Assembly: GCA_016710335.1 (NCBI GenBank)
Contig: JADJXQ010000024.1
Span: 47,501 to 111,500, forward strand
Source: Rhodospirillales bacterium
GTDB taxonomy: Bacteria; Pseudomonadota; Alphaproteobacteria; Rhodospirillales; Defluviicoccaceae
DNA length: 64,000 nucleotides
Reading direction: 5' to 3'
The notes below the pieces were generated by a model. The model saw only the letters and a program-made list of their open reading frames with translations, made no database searches and had not been told where the DNA came from. Both the position numbers and the translations under genes were made by a program. Positions 33,822 through 42,115 of this stretch are shown in pieces. Positions within the stretch are counted from its first letter, which is position 1; each line of letters opens with the position of its first letter.

Positions 33822-34478
33822 TCAACAACCGTCGGATAGCACTTCCCATCCCTGTCGGAGGGCGATCCTTTTCAGCGGCGGGTCCGGAAAGACAGCCACC
33901 GGATGGCCGACATGCCGCAGCAGCAACAGGTCCTGGATGGTGTCTGCGTAGGCGGTACAGGCTCCCAGATCGGCGCCGCCGTTCTCGCGGCACATGGCTT
34001 GCGCCAGCTCCAGTTTCTCGTCCCCGTAAGGGTGCACCACCGGTGGCTCCGGCAGGAACACGCCGTCCTCACGCGCACACCGGGTGGCGCACCAGATGTC
34101 CGCCCCGACGCGGCGGGCAAGGGGCTCGGCGAGAAAATCCGGCGTGCCGCTAAGCAGCGCCACGATGTCGCCCCGCTGCCGGTGGCGCTCAATGCGCTCC
34201 AGCATCAGCGGGCGCAGCCGATGGACAAGCGTGGTTTCGACAAACGTTTCGGCGGCGCGCTTGACGGCGCCGATGTCGAGGCCCGACAGATACGCCTTGT
34301 TCTTCTTGCTGGTATCGAGGCCGAATGACCATACCCAGCGCGGAAAAAAGCGGAGCCCGTCGATCGACTGCCTGAGCCCCAGGGTGCGCGAGGCGATGAG
34401 ATGCCCGATGAACAGGCGCTCGCTGGAGGTCCTCCCGCAGAGCAACGTGCCATCCACGTCGACGAGCGCGATGGCCAC
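33822..34478 (-). CDS. HAD-IB family hydrolase
   Basis: A 218-residue haloacid-dehalogenase-type phosphatase of subfamily IB. Motif I is IALVDVDGTLLCGRTSSERL with nucleophile Asp7 and Asp9; motif II is LLSGTPDFLAEPLARRVGAD; the lysine and acidic motifs follow in YGDEKLELAQAM and CTAYADTIQDLLLL. IB members include phosphoserine-phosphatase-like enzymes acting on phosphate monoesters; the substrate is unknown. The GTG start abuts the stop codon of the upstream CDP-alcohol transferase gene, so the two are probably co-translated, and a role in phospholipid or polyol phosphate metabolism is plausible. Confidence 0.88.
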   Translation of the reverse strand: MAIALVDVDGTLLCGRTSSERLFIGHLIASRTLGLRQSIDGLRFFPRWVWSFGLDTSKKNKAYLSGLDIGAVKRAAETFVETTLVHRLRPLMLERIERHRQRGDIVALLSGTPDFLAEPLARRVGADIWCATRCAREDGVFLPEPPVVHPYGDEKLELAQAMCRENGGADLGACTAYADTIQDLLLLRHVGHPVAVFPDPPLKRIALRQGWEVLSDGC

Positions 34479-35111
34479 CTATCCACTCTTCGCGGCGGAT
34501 GGTTTGCGGCGGAAGACGCCTTCCGCGATGACGAACTCCGCCACCACCGGAAAGCCACGCAGCAGGCACAGCACCACAGAGGCCAGGATCAGCGTCATGC
34601 TCACCACTTCGATCGTTCCCTGCCATGCCTGCCACGTCGCCGCGTCGAGGTGAGGCAGCGGTTGAAACAGCAGCACCCAACCGAACGTCACCGCTTTGAC
34701 CGCGCCATAGAGGCCGCGCATGAAGCGGCCGGCAACCAGCGCCTGCCCCCACGGCGACTGCATCATGCTGTAAGCGCTGTCGCCCTCCGATATGGCCGCA
34801 TAGCGGATCGAGTCGACGATGCCGCCGCGAACGATGAACAGGATCGCGACCCACATGGGCACGAGGCCGATGTGGCCCAGCACGATCCACAGTACGTTTT
34901 CGACGATGCGGTCGACGGCGATGTCGAAGATCGACCCGAACACGGACGCTTCACCGCGCACCCGCGCGACGTAGCCATCGAGTCCGTCGAGGGCGATGAT
35001 CACAACCAGTAGCGGCGCATTAGCGAGCTGCCACAGCGGCGGCGCCCAGTACACCATGGCGACCAGCAGAAACAGCAGCAGAAACCGCGAGAGCGTAATG
35101 AGGTTGGCCAT
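34479..35111 (-). CDS. CDP-alcohol phosphatidyltransferase family protein
   Basis: About 210 residues, multi-spanning inner-membrane enzyme. The full catalytic signature D-G-x2-A-R-x8-G-x3-D-x3-D is present, beginning DGYVARVRGEASVFG and ending SIFDIAVDR, and is needed for metal-dependent transfer of a phosphatidyl group from CDP-diacylglycerol or a related donor to an alcohol. Helices flank it (LITLSRFLLLFLLVAMVYW, APLLVVIIALDG, IVENVLWIVLGHIGLVPMW). The acceptor is unknown; it is not a clear PgsA or PssA. Coupled to the downstream HAD phosphatase. ATG at 35111 (MANLITLSRF) matches family starts; an in-frame upstream start at 35144 exists. Confidence 0.88.
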   Translation of the reverse strand: MANLITLSRFLLLFLLVAMVYWAPPLWQLANAPLLVVIIALDGLDGYVARVRGEASVFGSIFDIAVDRIVENVLWIVLGHIGLVPMWVAILFIVRGGIVDSIRYAAISEGDSAYSMMQSPWGQALVAGRFMRGLYGAVKAVTFGWVLLFQPLPHLDAATWQAWQGTIEVVSMTLILASVVLCLLRGFPVVAEFVIAEGVFRRKPSAAKSG

Positions 35112-35238
35112 GGCCCGGTCTGTCGGCGCCGCGGGAAGCGGCACGTGTCATCCAACTTAGCCGGGAGGTTCGACGTGGTTCAACTGTGGAACGAGTCTCG
35201 TTCCGGCGCGGCGGCTGCAGATCGCGGCGAACGACCGC

Positions 35239-35832
35239 TCAGATGCCGCCGCCGGCTTCGATGATCCCGGTGAGGCGCTCGACTCGATGCAGCAGCGTTT
35301 GCAACACCGTGTCGGTGTAGCCCTCGCTTTCCAGGTGGCGCAGCGTGTTGATGAGGTAGACCCGATTGAGGCCGGCGATGCCCGCGGCGCCCATGATGAT
35401 CGCGGCCGTTCGTTCGATGCCCAGGTCACCAGCGTATTGCGGATGATCCGGGTCGGCGACGTACGTGTAGACCGGCACGGCGCCCTCCGGAGTCTCCGCT
35501 GCCAGCAGCCGCGGGGCATATGCGTATGTAACCAGCTCCCGTTCGTCGAGGTAGGCCTTGACCGTCGGCCATTCGTCCACCCCGACTGCGAACGCCACGC
35601 CCCGGCATGAGCCTCCTTGATCCAGCCCCAGCACAAGCCCGGGCGCTTCCGGCGTGCCCCGATAGTGGTGCGAGTAGACACAGAAAGCGCGGTGGAACCC
35701 TTTCAGCAGCGCCGGGCGCTTTTCCAGATACGTGAACCCCGGCCGCCACATCAGCGACCCGTAAGCGAACACCCAGCGAACATCGCGTTGCCGCCCGGGA
35801 GCGGTCGCCGATGCGTCCGGGTCGGGGTGCAA
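35239..35832 (-). CDS. chaC: gamma-glutamylcyclotransferase, ChaC type
   Basis: A 197-residue ChaC-family enzyme expected to cleave glutathione to 5-oxoproline and Cys-Gly. The substrate-binding loop WVFAYGSLMWRPGF is intact, followed by LLKGFHRAFCVYSHHYRG, GLVLGLDQGGSCRGVAFAV and the region EGAVPVYTYVADPDHPQYAG containing conserved acidic residues. The start is a TTG at 35832 with AGGGG eight bases upstream; there is no in-frame ATG before the conserved motif. It lies alone between the CDP-alcohol transferase and tRNA-Gly genes. Confidence 0.9.
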   Translation of the reverse strand: MHPDPDASATAPGRQRDVRWVFAYGSLMWRPGFTYLEKRPALLKGFHRAFCVYSHHYRGTPEAPGLVLGLDQGGSCRGVAFAVGVDEWPTVKAYLDERELVTYAYAPRLLAAETPEGAVPVYTYVADPDHPQYAGDLGIERTAAIIMGAAGIAGLNRVYLINTLRHLESEGYTDTVLQTLLHRVERLTGIIEAGGGI

Positions 35833-35934
35833 TGGGCGCCCCTACCTGGCCAGCAAGGCCGGAATGGCGACCACCATCGCTAACACGGTCAACGCCATCT
35901 GCAGGGAGCGACTTGTGTGCACTGTTTCTGACTG

Positions 35935-35963
35935 AAAAAGGCGCACGACGGAGTACGTCTGCC
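35935..35963 (-). terminator. probable terminator of tRNA-Gly
   Basis: On the minus strand GGC-a-GACG, loop TACTC, CGTC-gtgc-GCC forms an interrupted hairpin immediately followed by TTTTT, starting 4 nt after the encoded CCA of tRNA-Gly. Confidence 0.55.
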
Positions 35964-35966
35964 GTT

Positions 35967-36041
35967 TGGAGCGGGCGAAGGGATTCGAACCCTCGACTTC
36001 AACCTTGGCAAGGTTGCGCTCTACCCCTGAGCTACGCCCGC
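35967..36041 (-). tRNA. tRNA-Gly (anticodon GCC)
   Basis: The reverse complement folds as a 75-nt cloverleaf: acceptor GCGGGCG/CGCCCGC with discriminator T and encoded CCA, D-arm AGCTCAGGGGTAGAGC, anticodon stem CAACC/GGTTG with loop TTGCCAA (anticodon GCC), and T-arm GAGGGTTCGAATCCCTT. All invariant positions are in place. Confidence 0.97.
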
Positions 36042-36177
36042 GCGCCGGATCGCCGAGGCGCTGATATTACGCGCCGCTGGTCGCATTGCAAGCGCACATT
36101 CACCCCGCCGCGCCACGCAGCCGGCCGGCCGCTGCGGCGGTTGCGATCGCCGTCGTTCCCGAGTAAGTCCTCTCATC

Positions 36178-36684
36178 ATGCCTGTCAGCGAAGACGACCT
36201 GATGCGCACTCTCGCCGGACTCGAGATCGCGGCCGAGACGGTGCGCCACCCGCCGGTGTTCACGGTCGAGGAGAGCAAAGCCCTCCGCGGCGACCTCGAC
36301 GGCGCCCACACCAAGAACTTGTTTCTGAAAGACAAGAAGGGGCGGCTGTGGCTGGTGGTGGCGTTGGAGGATCGCGTCGTCGATCTCAAGGACCTGCGCC
36401 ACCGCATCGGCGCGGCGACACTATCGTTCGGCCGCCCCGAGCTGCTCGTGGAGGTCCTCGGCATCGAGCCCGGCTCGGTCACTCCGTTCGCGGTAATCAA
36501 CGATCCCGATGTGCGGGTACAGGTTGTGCTCGACGCCGGCCTGCTCGACCACCAGCGCCTCAATTTCCACCCCCTGACCAACGCCGCGACCACCGCCATC
36601 TCCCCTGACGGCCTGATGACGTTCCTCCGCGCCACCGGCCACGAGCCGGCGCTTGTTCGTTTCCCGGACGCCGGCGATGGTTGA
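36178..36684 (+). CDS. prolyl-tRNA editing protein, ProXp-ala / YbaK-like
   Basis: A 168-residue trans-editing domain that hydrolyses mischarged Ala-tRNAPro. Features: RHPPVFTVEESKALRGDLDG at the N-terminus, the catalytic lysine motif HTKNLFLKDKKGRLWLV (the K in HTKNLFL), and GIEPGSVTPFAVINDPD with GLLDHQRLNFHPLTNAATTA, all standard for the ProXp-ala (PrdX) group rather than YbaK, which edits Cys-tRNAPro. It acts in the cytoplasm as a single-domain protein. ATG at 36178. Solitary gene between tRNA-Gly and the thioredoxin-TPR gene. Confidence 0.92.
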   Translation: MPVSEDDLMRTLAGLEIAAETVRHPPVFTVEESKALRGDLDGAHTKNLFLKDKKGRLWLVVALEDRVVDLKDLRHRIGAATLSFGRPELLVEVLGIEPGSVTPFAVINDPDVRVQVVLDAGLLDHQRLNFHPLTNAATTAISPDGLMTFLRATGHEPALVRFPDAGDG

Positions 36685-36766
36685 CCCCCCTTGCGAGCCG
36701 CGCCGGAACCCGCCATGTTTGGGGTCTTCCACGGCATGACCTGATGCAAAGTCCGGTGGTACCGAT

Positions 36767-37684
36767 ATGGCGTTTATCATTGACCCGAGCGCACCCGCGC
36801 CCGCTGCCGGCGGCGGCGGCGACGTCATCAAAGACAGCAACACGGCCAATTTCGCCGCCGATGTGCTCGATCCGTCGATGCAGGTGCCCGTCATCGTCGA
36901 TTTCTGGGCGCCGTGGTGCGGCCCCTGCAAGCAACTCGGCCCCATGCTGGAAAAGCTGGTACGCCAGGCCGGCGGCCTGGTGCGGCTCGTCAAGATCAAC
37001 ATCGACGAAAACCAGGAGCTCGCCCTGCAGCTCCGCGTCCAGTCGGTGCCGACGGTCTATGCCTTCCTCGGCGGGCGCCCGGTCGACGCCTTCGTCGGCG
37101 CGCAGCCGGAAAGCAAGCTGCGCGCGTTCATCGGTCGCCTCACCGCGGACGTTCAGTCGCCGCTCGATGACGCTCTGGAGCATGCCCGCCAAGCTCTCGC
37201 CGCCGGCGACGCCCGCACCGCGACCAAGATCTATGCGCAGATTCTGAACGAGGATCCAACCAACCCCAAGGCCATCGCCGGGCTGGTGCGCGCCCATGTC
37301 GCCACCGGCAGCCTCGCCAAGGCTCGCAAGGTCGTGGCGGATCTGCCGCCGGATCTGGCCGCCAATGCCGACATCGCCGCGGCGACCGCCGCCATCGACG
37401 TGGCGGAAGAGAGCATCAAGGCCGGAGACGCCCGCAAGCTGCGCGCCCGCGTCGAGTCGAACCCGGACGACCACGACGCGCGCCTGGCGCTGGCGACCGC
37501 CCTGTTCGGCAACGGCCACGAACAGGACGCGCTGGAGCACTTGTTGGAGAGCATTCGGCGCGACCGCGCCTGGAACGACGAAGCGGCCCGCAAGCAACTG
37601 CTCAAGCTGTTCGATGCGCTCGGCCCAACCCATCCGTTGACAGCCGGCTTCCGCCGCCGTTTGTCGTCCCTTCTGTTTTCCTGA
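36767..37684 (+). CDS. thioredoxin-TPR protein, CnoX/YbbN-like
   Basis: A 305-residue two-domain protein. The N-terminal thioredoxin fold (about 20-125) has an intact redox motif VIVDFWAPWCGPCKQLGPML (WCGPC) and the cis-proline region VQSVPTVYAFLGG. The C-terminal ~175 residues are TPR-like (ALEHARQALAAGDARTATKI, AKARKVVADLPPDL, ALATALFGNGHEQDALEHLL). E. coli CnoX lacks the second redox cysteine and acts as a chlorine-induced holdase, whereas this version keeps CGPC and may be redox active. Followed 10 bp later by a Lon-substrate-binding-domain gene, a common partner in alphaproteobacteria. Confidence 0.92.
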   Translation: MAFIIDPSAPAPAAGGGGDVIKDSNTANFAADVLDPSMQVPVIVDFWAPWCGPCKQLGPMLEKLVRQAGGLVRLVKINIDENQELALQLRVQSVPTVYAFLGGRPVDAFVGAQPESKLRAFIGRLTADVQSPLDDALEHARQALAAGDARTATKIYAQILNEDPTNPKAIAGLVRAHVATGSLAKARKVVADLPPDLAANADIAAATAAIDVAEESIKAGDARKLRARVESNPDDHDARLALATALFGNGHEQDALEHLLESIRRDRAWNDEAARKQLLKLFDALGPTHPLTAGFRRRLSSLLFS

Positions 37685-37694
37685 GGCGCTGGCG

Positions 37695-38351
37695 GTGGAG
37701 GACTTCCGGTCCGATGCGCTGCGCAGCGTTCTGCCGATTTTTCCGTTGAACGGCGTGTTGTTGCTGCCGCGCGGCCATCTGCCCCTGCACGTGTTCGAGC
37801 CCCGCTATCGCAACCTCACCGAGGCGGCCTTGGGCAGCGGCCGCATCATGGGCATGATCCAGCCGCGCCAGCCTGTTTCCGACGTCCTCGACGATGACGC
37901 CCCGCTCTACGAGACCGGCTGTTCCGGGCGCATCGTGTCGTTCGCGGAGAGCGACGACGGGCGGTTTCTGATCACGCTCCGCGGCGTCTGCCGCTTCCGC
38001 GTCGTCGAGGAGCTGTCGCTGATCGATGGCTACCGCCGCGTCCGCCCGGACTTCACGCCGTTCCGGCATGATTTGAAGCCGGCGGAGGGTGTGGTCGATC
38101 GCGAGCATTTGCTGGCGGCAGTGCGCCGCTATCTGGACACCCGCGACATGGGCGCCGACTGGTCCGGCGTGGAAAAGGCCTCCGATGAGGCGCTGGTGAC
38201 GGCGCTGGCAATGGCCTGCCCGTTCGAGGCGAACGAAAAGCAGGCGTTGCTGGAATGTCCCGACCTCACCGCCCGCGCCGACATGCTGATCGCGCTGTTG
38301 CAGATGGCGGTGCGCGACGTGGATGCGCCCGCTGCCGGCGTCACCCATTGA
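37695..38351 (+). CDS. Lon-type substrate-binding (LON N-terminal) domain protein
   Basis: A 218-residue protein made only of the PUA-like LON N-terminal domain, without ATPase or protease. Features: LPIFPLNGVLLLPRGHLPLHVFEPRY split around residues 14-40 (FPL...LLP...PL.IFEPRY hallmark), RIMGMIQPRQ, GCSGRIVSFAESDDGRFLI and LRGVCRFRVVEE. Such stand-alone proteins may bind unfolded proteins as adaptors; the function is not established. GTG start 10 bp after the thioredoxin-TPR gene stop, so probably one transcript. Confidence 0.9.
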   Translation: MEDFRSDALRSVLPIFPLNGVLLLPRGHLPLHVFEPRYRNLTEAALGSGRIMGMIQPRQPVSDVLDDDAPLYETGCSGRIVSFAESDDGRFLITLRGVCRFRVVEELSLIDGYRRVRPDFTPFRHDLKPAEGVVDREHLLAAVRRYLDTRDMGADWSGVEKASDEALVTALAMACPFEANEKQALLECPDLTARADMLIALLQMAVRDVDAPAAGVTH

Positions 38352-38383
38352 ACAATCCGGCCACGATGTCGAAGGAGTTAACC

Positions 38384-38629
38384 ATGACGAACCGCAAAGT
38401 CGATCCCAGGCTGCTGGAGATCCTGGTGTGTCCGCTGACCAAGACGACGCTGCGCTACGACGCCGAGCAGCAGGAGCTGATCAGCGACAAGGCCCGCCTC
38501 GCCTACCCGATCCGTGACGGCATCCCGATCATGCTGGTCGACGAGGCGCGGTCGTTGGACGATGCGGCGACTGACGCACCGGTCGCCCCGGAATTGCCCG
38601 CAGCATCGCCCAGCCAAGAATCGCTATGA
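38384..38629 (+). CDS. Trm112/YcaR family small protein
   Basis: An 81-residue Trm112-like protein: VDPRLLEILVCPLTKTTLRY, then RLAYPIRDGIPIMLVDEAR, the standard ending of the fold, and an extra alanine/proline-rich tail. Only one cysteine of the usual zinc-binding set is present (CPLT instead of CPxC), as in many alphaproteobacterial members, so it probably binds no zinc. Relatives activate methyltransferases or assist other enzymes. ATG at 38384 has AAGGAG nine bases upstream; an ATG six codons before it is less well placed. The stop overlaps the next start (ATGA). Confidence 0.88.
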   Translation: MTNRKVDPRLLEILVCPLTKTTLRYDAEQQELISDKARLAYPIRDGIPIMLVDEARSLDDAATDAPVAPELPAASPSQESL

Positions 38630-39018
38630 GCGGCGCCGCCACCGACCCGGCGCGCCACGGCAACGTCCGTCGTCCGATGGAAATCCGGCTCAAGCGCGAC
38701 GAGAAGGTGCTTGAGATCGACTTCGACGACGGGCGCACGTTCCGCCTGCCAGCCGAGTTGCTCCGCGTCGAGAGCCCCTCGGCCGAGGTCCAGGGCCACA
38801 GCCCAAGCCAGAAGGTGGTCATCGCCGGGCGTCGCCACGTCGGAATCATGGGGGTCGAGCCGGTCGGCACTTACGCGGTACGCATCCGCTTCGACGACAT
38901 GCACGACACCGGCCTCTACACCTGGGACTGGCTTTATGCCCTCGGCGACAACCAGGACGCGATCTGGGCCAGCTATTTGAGGGCGCTCGAAGAGCGCGGT
39001 CTCAGCCGCGATCCCTGA
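38626..39018 (+). CDS. DUF971 domain protein
   Basis: A 130-residue protein of the DUF971 family, the domain also found at the N-terminus of gamma-butyrobetaine hydroxylases. Seen: EIRLKRDEKVLEIDFDDGRTF, LPAELLRVESPSAEVQGH, and GVEPVGTYAVRIRFDDMHDT followed by GLYTWDWLYALG. The domain can carry an iron site in eukaryotic relatives, but here the usual cysteine/histidine cluster is not evident. It may be linked to iron-sulfur protein maturation in bacteria; this is not proven. ATG overlaps the Trm112-like stop. Confidence 0.88.
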   Translation: MSGAATDPARHGNVRRPMEIRLKRDEKVLEIDFDDGRTFRLPAELLRVESPSAEVQGHSPSQKVVIAGRRHVGIMGVEPVGTYAVRIRFDDMHDTGLYTWDWLYALGDNQDAIWASYLRALEERGLSRDP

Positions 39019-39033
39019 CCAGAAAGCGGCCCG

Positions 39034-40233
39034 ATGTCCTTTCGTGTTGTTTCGGCCGCAGTCCTTGTGGCGTTGGTTCCGGCAGGACTGCCGTCTCCCA
39101 GCGCCGCCGCCAACTTCGACGCATGCATCGCCGATCTTCGTCGCGACGCCGTCGCCGCCGGCGTCCGGCCCGCCATCATCGACCGAGCCCTTGGCATCAG
39201 CGCGCCTGATGAAGCAGTGCTGCGCCTGTCCCAGGTGCAGCCGGAATTCAAGACCCCGATCTGGGACTATTTGGCGTTCCTGGTGGATGAGCAGCGCGTC
39301 CGCGACGGCCGCGCCAAGCTGCGACAGTACCAGAGCGTGTTCGACGCGGTGGAGCGCCGGTACGGCGTCGACCGCCATATCGTGGCGGCGATCTGGGGCG
39401 TGGAGACGGACTACGGCAACGAGGCCGGCAGCCACTTCCTGCCGCACGCGCTCGCGACCTTGACGTGCCGCGGCGGCCGCCGCGCCGACTTCTGGCGCGG
39501 CGAGCTGATGGCCGCCTTGAGGCTGGTCAGTCGCGGCGACCTGGAGCTCGACCAACTGCACGGCTCGTGGGCCGGCGCCTTCGGCCAGACCCAGTTCATT
39601 CCCACCACGTATCAACGCCTGGCGGTGGACTTCGACGGCGACGGCCGACGCGACCTGGTCAATTCCGTTGCCGACGCCCTCGCGTCTACCGCCAACTACC
39701 TGAAGCGGGCCGGTTGGCGCTCCGGTCGGCCGTGGATGATCGAGGTCAAGGCTCCGGCCAGCTATGATGGTCCAACCGGGCGCAGCAACCGGGCCGCCCT
39801 GTCGATCTGGGACCAACGTGGGGTCGTCCGCGCCGACGGCTCAACCCTGTCCGGCGACGCAGCGGCCGGCTTGTTGCTGCCGGCCGGTCCGCGAGGCCCG
39901 GGCTTCATGGCGTTCCCCAACTTCGACGCCATCTACGCCTACAACCACGCCGAGTCCTATGCGCTCGCCATCTCTCACCTCGCCGACCGCCTCGCCGGCT
40001 ACCCGCCGTTGCGGACGGATTGGCCCACCGATGACCCCGGCCTTTCCCGGGCCGAGCGCCTGCACCTGCAGCAGTTGCTGCTGGCCCAAGGCCACGACAT
40101 CGGCGAAGCCGACGGCAGGATCGGCCCCGTCACTCGCGCCGCCATCGCCGACGCCGAGCAGCGCGCCGGCCTTCCTGCCACCGGCCGCGCTGGCCGCCGC
40201 ATCTACCGCACCCTCGCCGACACCGCACCGTAG
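39034..40233 (+). CDS. lytic murein transglycosylase, MltB type
   Basis: A 399-residue periplasmic peptidoglycan-cleaving enzyme. Signal peptide (VVSAAVLVALVPAGLPSPSAAA), then the SLT_2 domain: QPEFKTPIWDYLAFLV, VAAIWGVETDYGNEAGSH with the catalytic glutamate (about Glu124), and SWAGAFGQTQFIPTTYQRLA. A C-terminal peptidoglycan-binding domain (about 325-395: LQQLLLAQGHDIGEADGRIG, VTRAAIADAEQRAGLP) follows. No lipobox cysteine is seen in the signal sequence, so it is probably soluble rather than membrane anchored. Fifteen bases after DUF971, likely in the same transcript. Confidence 0.92.
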   Translation: MSFRVVSAAVLVALVPAGLPSPSAAANFDACIADLRRDAVAAGVRPAIIDRALGISAPDEAVLRLSQVQPEFKTPIWDYLAFLVDEQRVRDGRAKLRQYQSVFDAVERRYGVDRHIVAAIWGVETDYGNEAGSHFLPHALATLTCRGGRRADFWRGELMAALRLVSRGDLELDQLHGSWAGAFGQTQFIPTTYQRLAVDFDGDGRRDLVNSVADALASTANYLKRAGWRSGRPWMIEVKAPASYDGPTGRSNRAALSIWDQRGVVRADGSTLSGDAAAGLLLPAGPRGPGFMAFPNFDAIYAYNHAESYALAISHLADRLAGYPPLRTDWPTDDPGLSRAERLHLQQLLLAQGHDIGEADGRIGPVTRAAIADAEQRAGLPATGRAGRRIYRTLADTAP

Positions 40234-40332
40234 GGTGCGATAGCTCCGGTCGCTTTCGCCAGTGCTGAAAGTGGAGTCGCAAAACCCAAGAGGAGTTATA
40301 GTGTCCGCGGGACAAAAACGAGGAGGACGGCA

Positions 40333-41241
40333 ATGAGTTGGCAGCCGGCTGCGGAACCCGAGTGCCTCGACGGTCCTGACGACGTCGAGATGTTGATCCG
40401 GCCCCATGAGAAGGATCTCGGCGGCTTTACGGTGCGGCGGGCGCTTCCGTCCGCCGAACGACGCACGGTCGGGCCGTACGTTTTTTTCGACCACATGGGT
40501 CCGGCATCGTTCTCAAGCGGCAGGGGTATCGACGTCCGGCCGCACCCGCACATCGGGCTCGCGACGGTGACGTATCTCTTCGCCGGGGAAATCCTGCATC
40601 GTGACAGTCTGGGTTCCGTCCAGCCGATCCGCCCGGGCGCCGTCAACCTGATGACCTCCGGGCGTGGCATTGTCCATTCCGAACGAACGCCGCCGGAGCA
40701 GCGGATAGCGGGCGCTGCGTTGCATGGAATTCAGCTTTGGCTGGCCTTGCCGGTCGCGCTGCAGGAGACTGACCCGGCATTCGTGCACTACCCGGCGACT
40801 ACGATTCCCGTCGTCGATGCCGGCGAAGCGCGGGTGACGGTGATCATGGGGACAGCGTACGGCGTCTCGTCTCCGGTCGCGACCCATTCGCCGACGCTCT
40901 ACGTCGAGGTGATGTTCTTGAAGGACGGGCGGTTGCCGCTCCCCGGCTCGCATGACGAGCGGGCCGTTTATGTTGTGGAGGGACGGGCCGCGATCGGCGC
41001 TATCGACCTCAATGCCGGTGACATGGCGATCGTGAGTCCCGGCGCCGAGCCGGCACTCCAAGGCGACAGCGGAGCCCGCATCATGATCATCGGCGGCGAG
41101 GCGTTCCCCGAACCGCGCACAGTGTGGTGGAATTTCGTCTCCAGCGACAAGGCGCGCATCGAGCAGGCCAAGCAGGACTGGCGTGCGGGACGGTTCGACG
41201 CGGTACCGGGCGAAACCGAGTTCATCCCGCTTCCGGAGTGA
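40333..41241 (+). CDS. pirin family protein
   Basis: A 302-residue bicupin. The N-terminal cupin keeps the metal ligands in RPHPHIGLATVTYLF and EILHRDS, and continues with the pirin hallmark MTSGRGIVHSERTP; the C-terminal half contains YVVEGRAAIGAIDLNAGDMAIV and WWNFVSSDKARIEQAKQDW (WNFVSS.K.RI motif). Bacterial pirins bind Fe or Zn; some oxidise quercetin and others bind metabolic enzymes. The role here is unknown. ATG preceded by GAGGAGG. Convergent with the response regulator gene. Confidence 0.92.
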   Translation: MSWQPAAEPECLDGPDDVEMLIRPHEKDLGGFTVRRALPSAERRTVGPYVFFDHMGPASFSSGRGIDVRPHPHIGLATVTYLFAGEILHRDSLGSVQPIRPGAVNLMTSGRGIVHSERTPPEQRIAGAALHGIQLWLALPVALQETDPAFVHYPATTIPVVDAGEARVTVIMGTAYGVSSPVATHSPTLYVEVMFLKDGRLPLPGSHDERAVYVVEGRAAIGAIDLNAGDMAIVSPGAEPALQGDSGARIMIIGGEAFPEPRTVWWNFVSSDKARIEQAKQDWRAGRFDAVPGETEFIPLPE

Positions 41242-41274
41242 CCCCTGCCCGGCCGGCAGTGCCGTGGACCGGCT

Positions 41275-41964
41275 TCATGGTATGAGCCGATAGCCGCCCG
41301 CTTCGGTGACCAGGATGCGGGCGTTGGCCGGGTCGGGCTCGATCTTCTGGCGCAGGCGATAGACGTGGGTCTCCAACGTGTGGGTCGTGACACCGGCGTT
41401 GTAGCCCCACACTTCGCCCAGCAGCACGTCGCGGCCGATTACCTTGCTGCCGGCCCGGTAGAGGTATTTGAGGATTGCCGTCTCCTTGTCGGTCAGGCGA
41501 ATCTTGCGGTTGGTCTCGTCGTTGACGAGCACCTTGACGCTCGGCTGGAACGAGTACGGGCCGATGCTGAACACGGCGTCGTCGCTGCGTTCGTGCTGGC
41601 GGATATGGGCGCGCAGCCGCGCGAGCAGCACGGCGAGGCGAAACGGCTTGGTGACATAGTCGTTGGCGCCGGAGTCGAGCGCCAGAATAGTATCGGCGTC
41701 GGTGTCGGCGCCGGTCAGCATGATGATCGGCGCCTTGACGCCGGAACGCCGCATCAGGCGGCACAACTCGCGGCCGTCCATATCCGGAAGGCCGACGTCA
41801 AGGATGATCACATCGTAATAGTCGCGCCGGGTCAGTTCGAGCGCACGGGCGCCGTTTGCCGCCGCCACGATGGTGAACTCCTCATGCAGGCGCAGTTGCT
41901 CCGACAGCGTCTCGCGCAACGCGTCGTCGTCATCGACGAGGAGTACCCGTTTGCCGTTGATCAT
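41275..41964 (-). CDS. OmpR-family response regulator (orphan)
   Basis: A 229-residue two-component regulator. Receiver domain 1-120: acidic pair in VLLVDDDDALRETL, phospho-acceptor Asp56 in DVIILDVGLPDMDGREL, threonine in IIMLTGADTD and lysine in DYVTKPFRLAVLLARL. The winged-helix DNA-binding domain follows (IRLTDKETAILKYLYRAGSK, VIGRDVLLGEVWGYNAGVTT, THTLETHVYRLRQKIEP). No histidine kinase gene is adjacent. The ATG at 41964 begins directly before the receiver; an open extension to 42012 is unlikely. Divergent from ribA across 151 bp. Confidence 0.92.
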   Translation of the reverse strand: MINGKRVLLVDDDDALRETLSEQLRLHEEFTIVAAANGARALELTRRDYYDVIILDVGLPDMDGRELCRLMRRSGVKAPIIMLTGADTDADTILALDSGANDYVTKPFRLAVLLARLRAHIRQHERSDDAVFSIGPYSFQPSVKVLVNDETNRKIRLTDKETAILKYLYRAGSKVIGRDVLLGEVWGYNAGVTTHTLETHVYRLRQKIEPDPANARILVTEAGGYRLIP

Positions 41965-42115
41965 GGCGGTGCCTGTCCGAAGGCCATTGCATCCACACCT
42001 TGTGTCGAGCATATGATCGAATGCCGCCGATTGGCAACGCGCCGTCGGGGCCTCTCTCGGGGCCTTCGCCGCTGCAGGCTGCGAACGCGCTTTCTCCCGA
42101 CGGGCTTCCCGCGTA

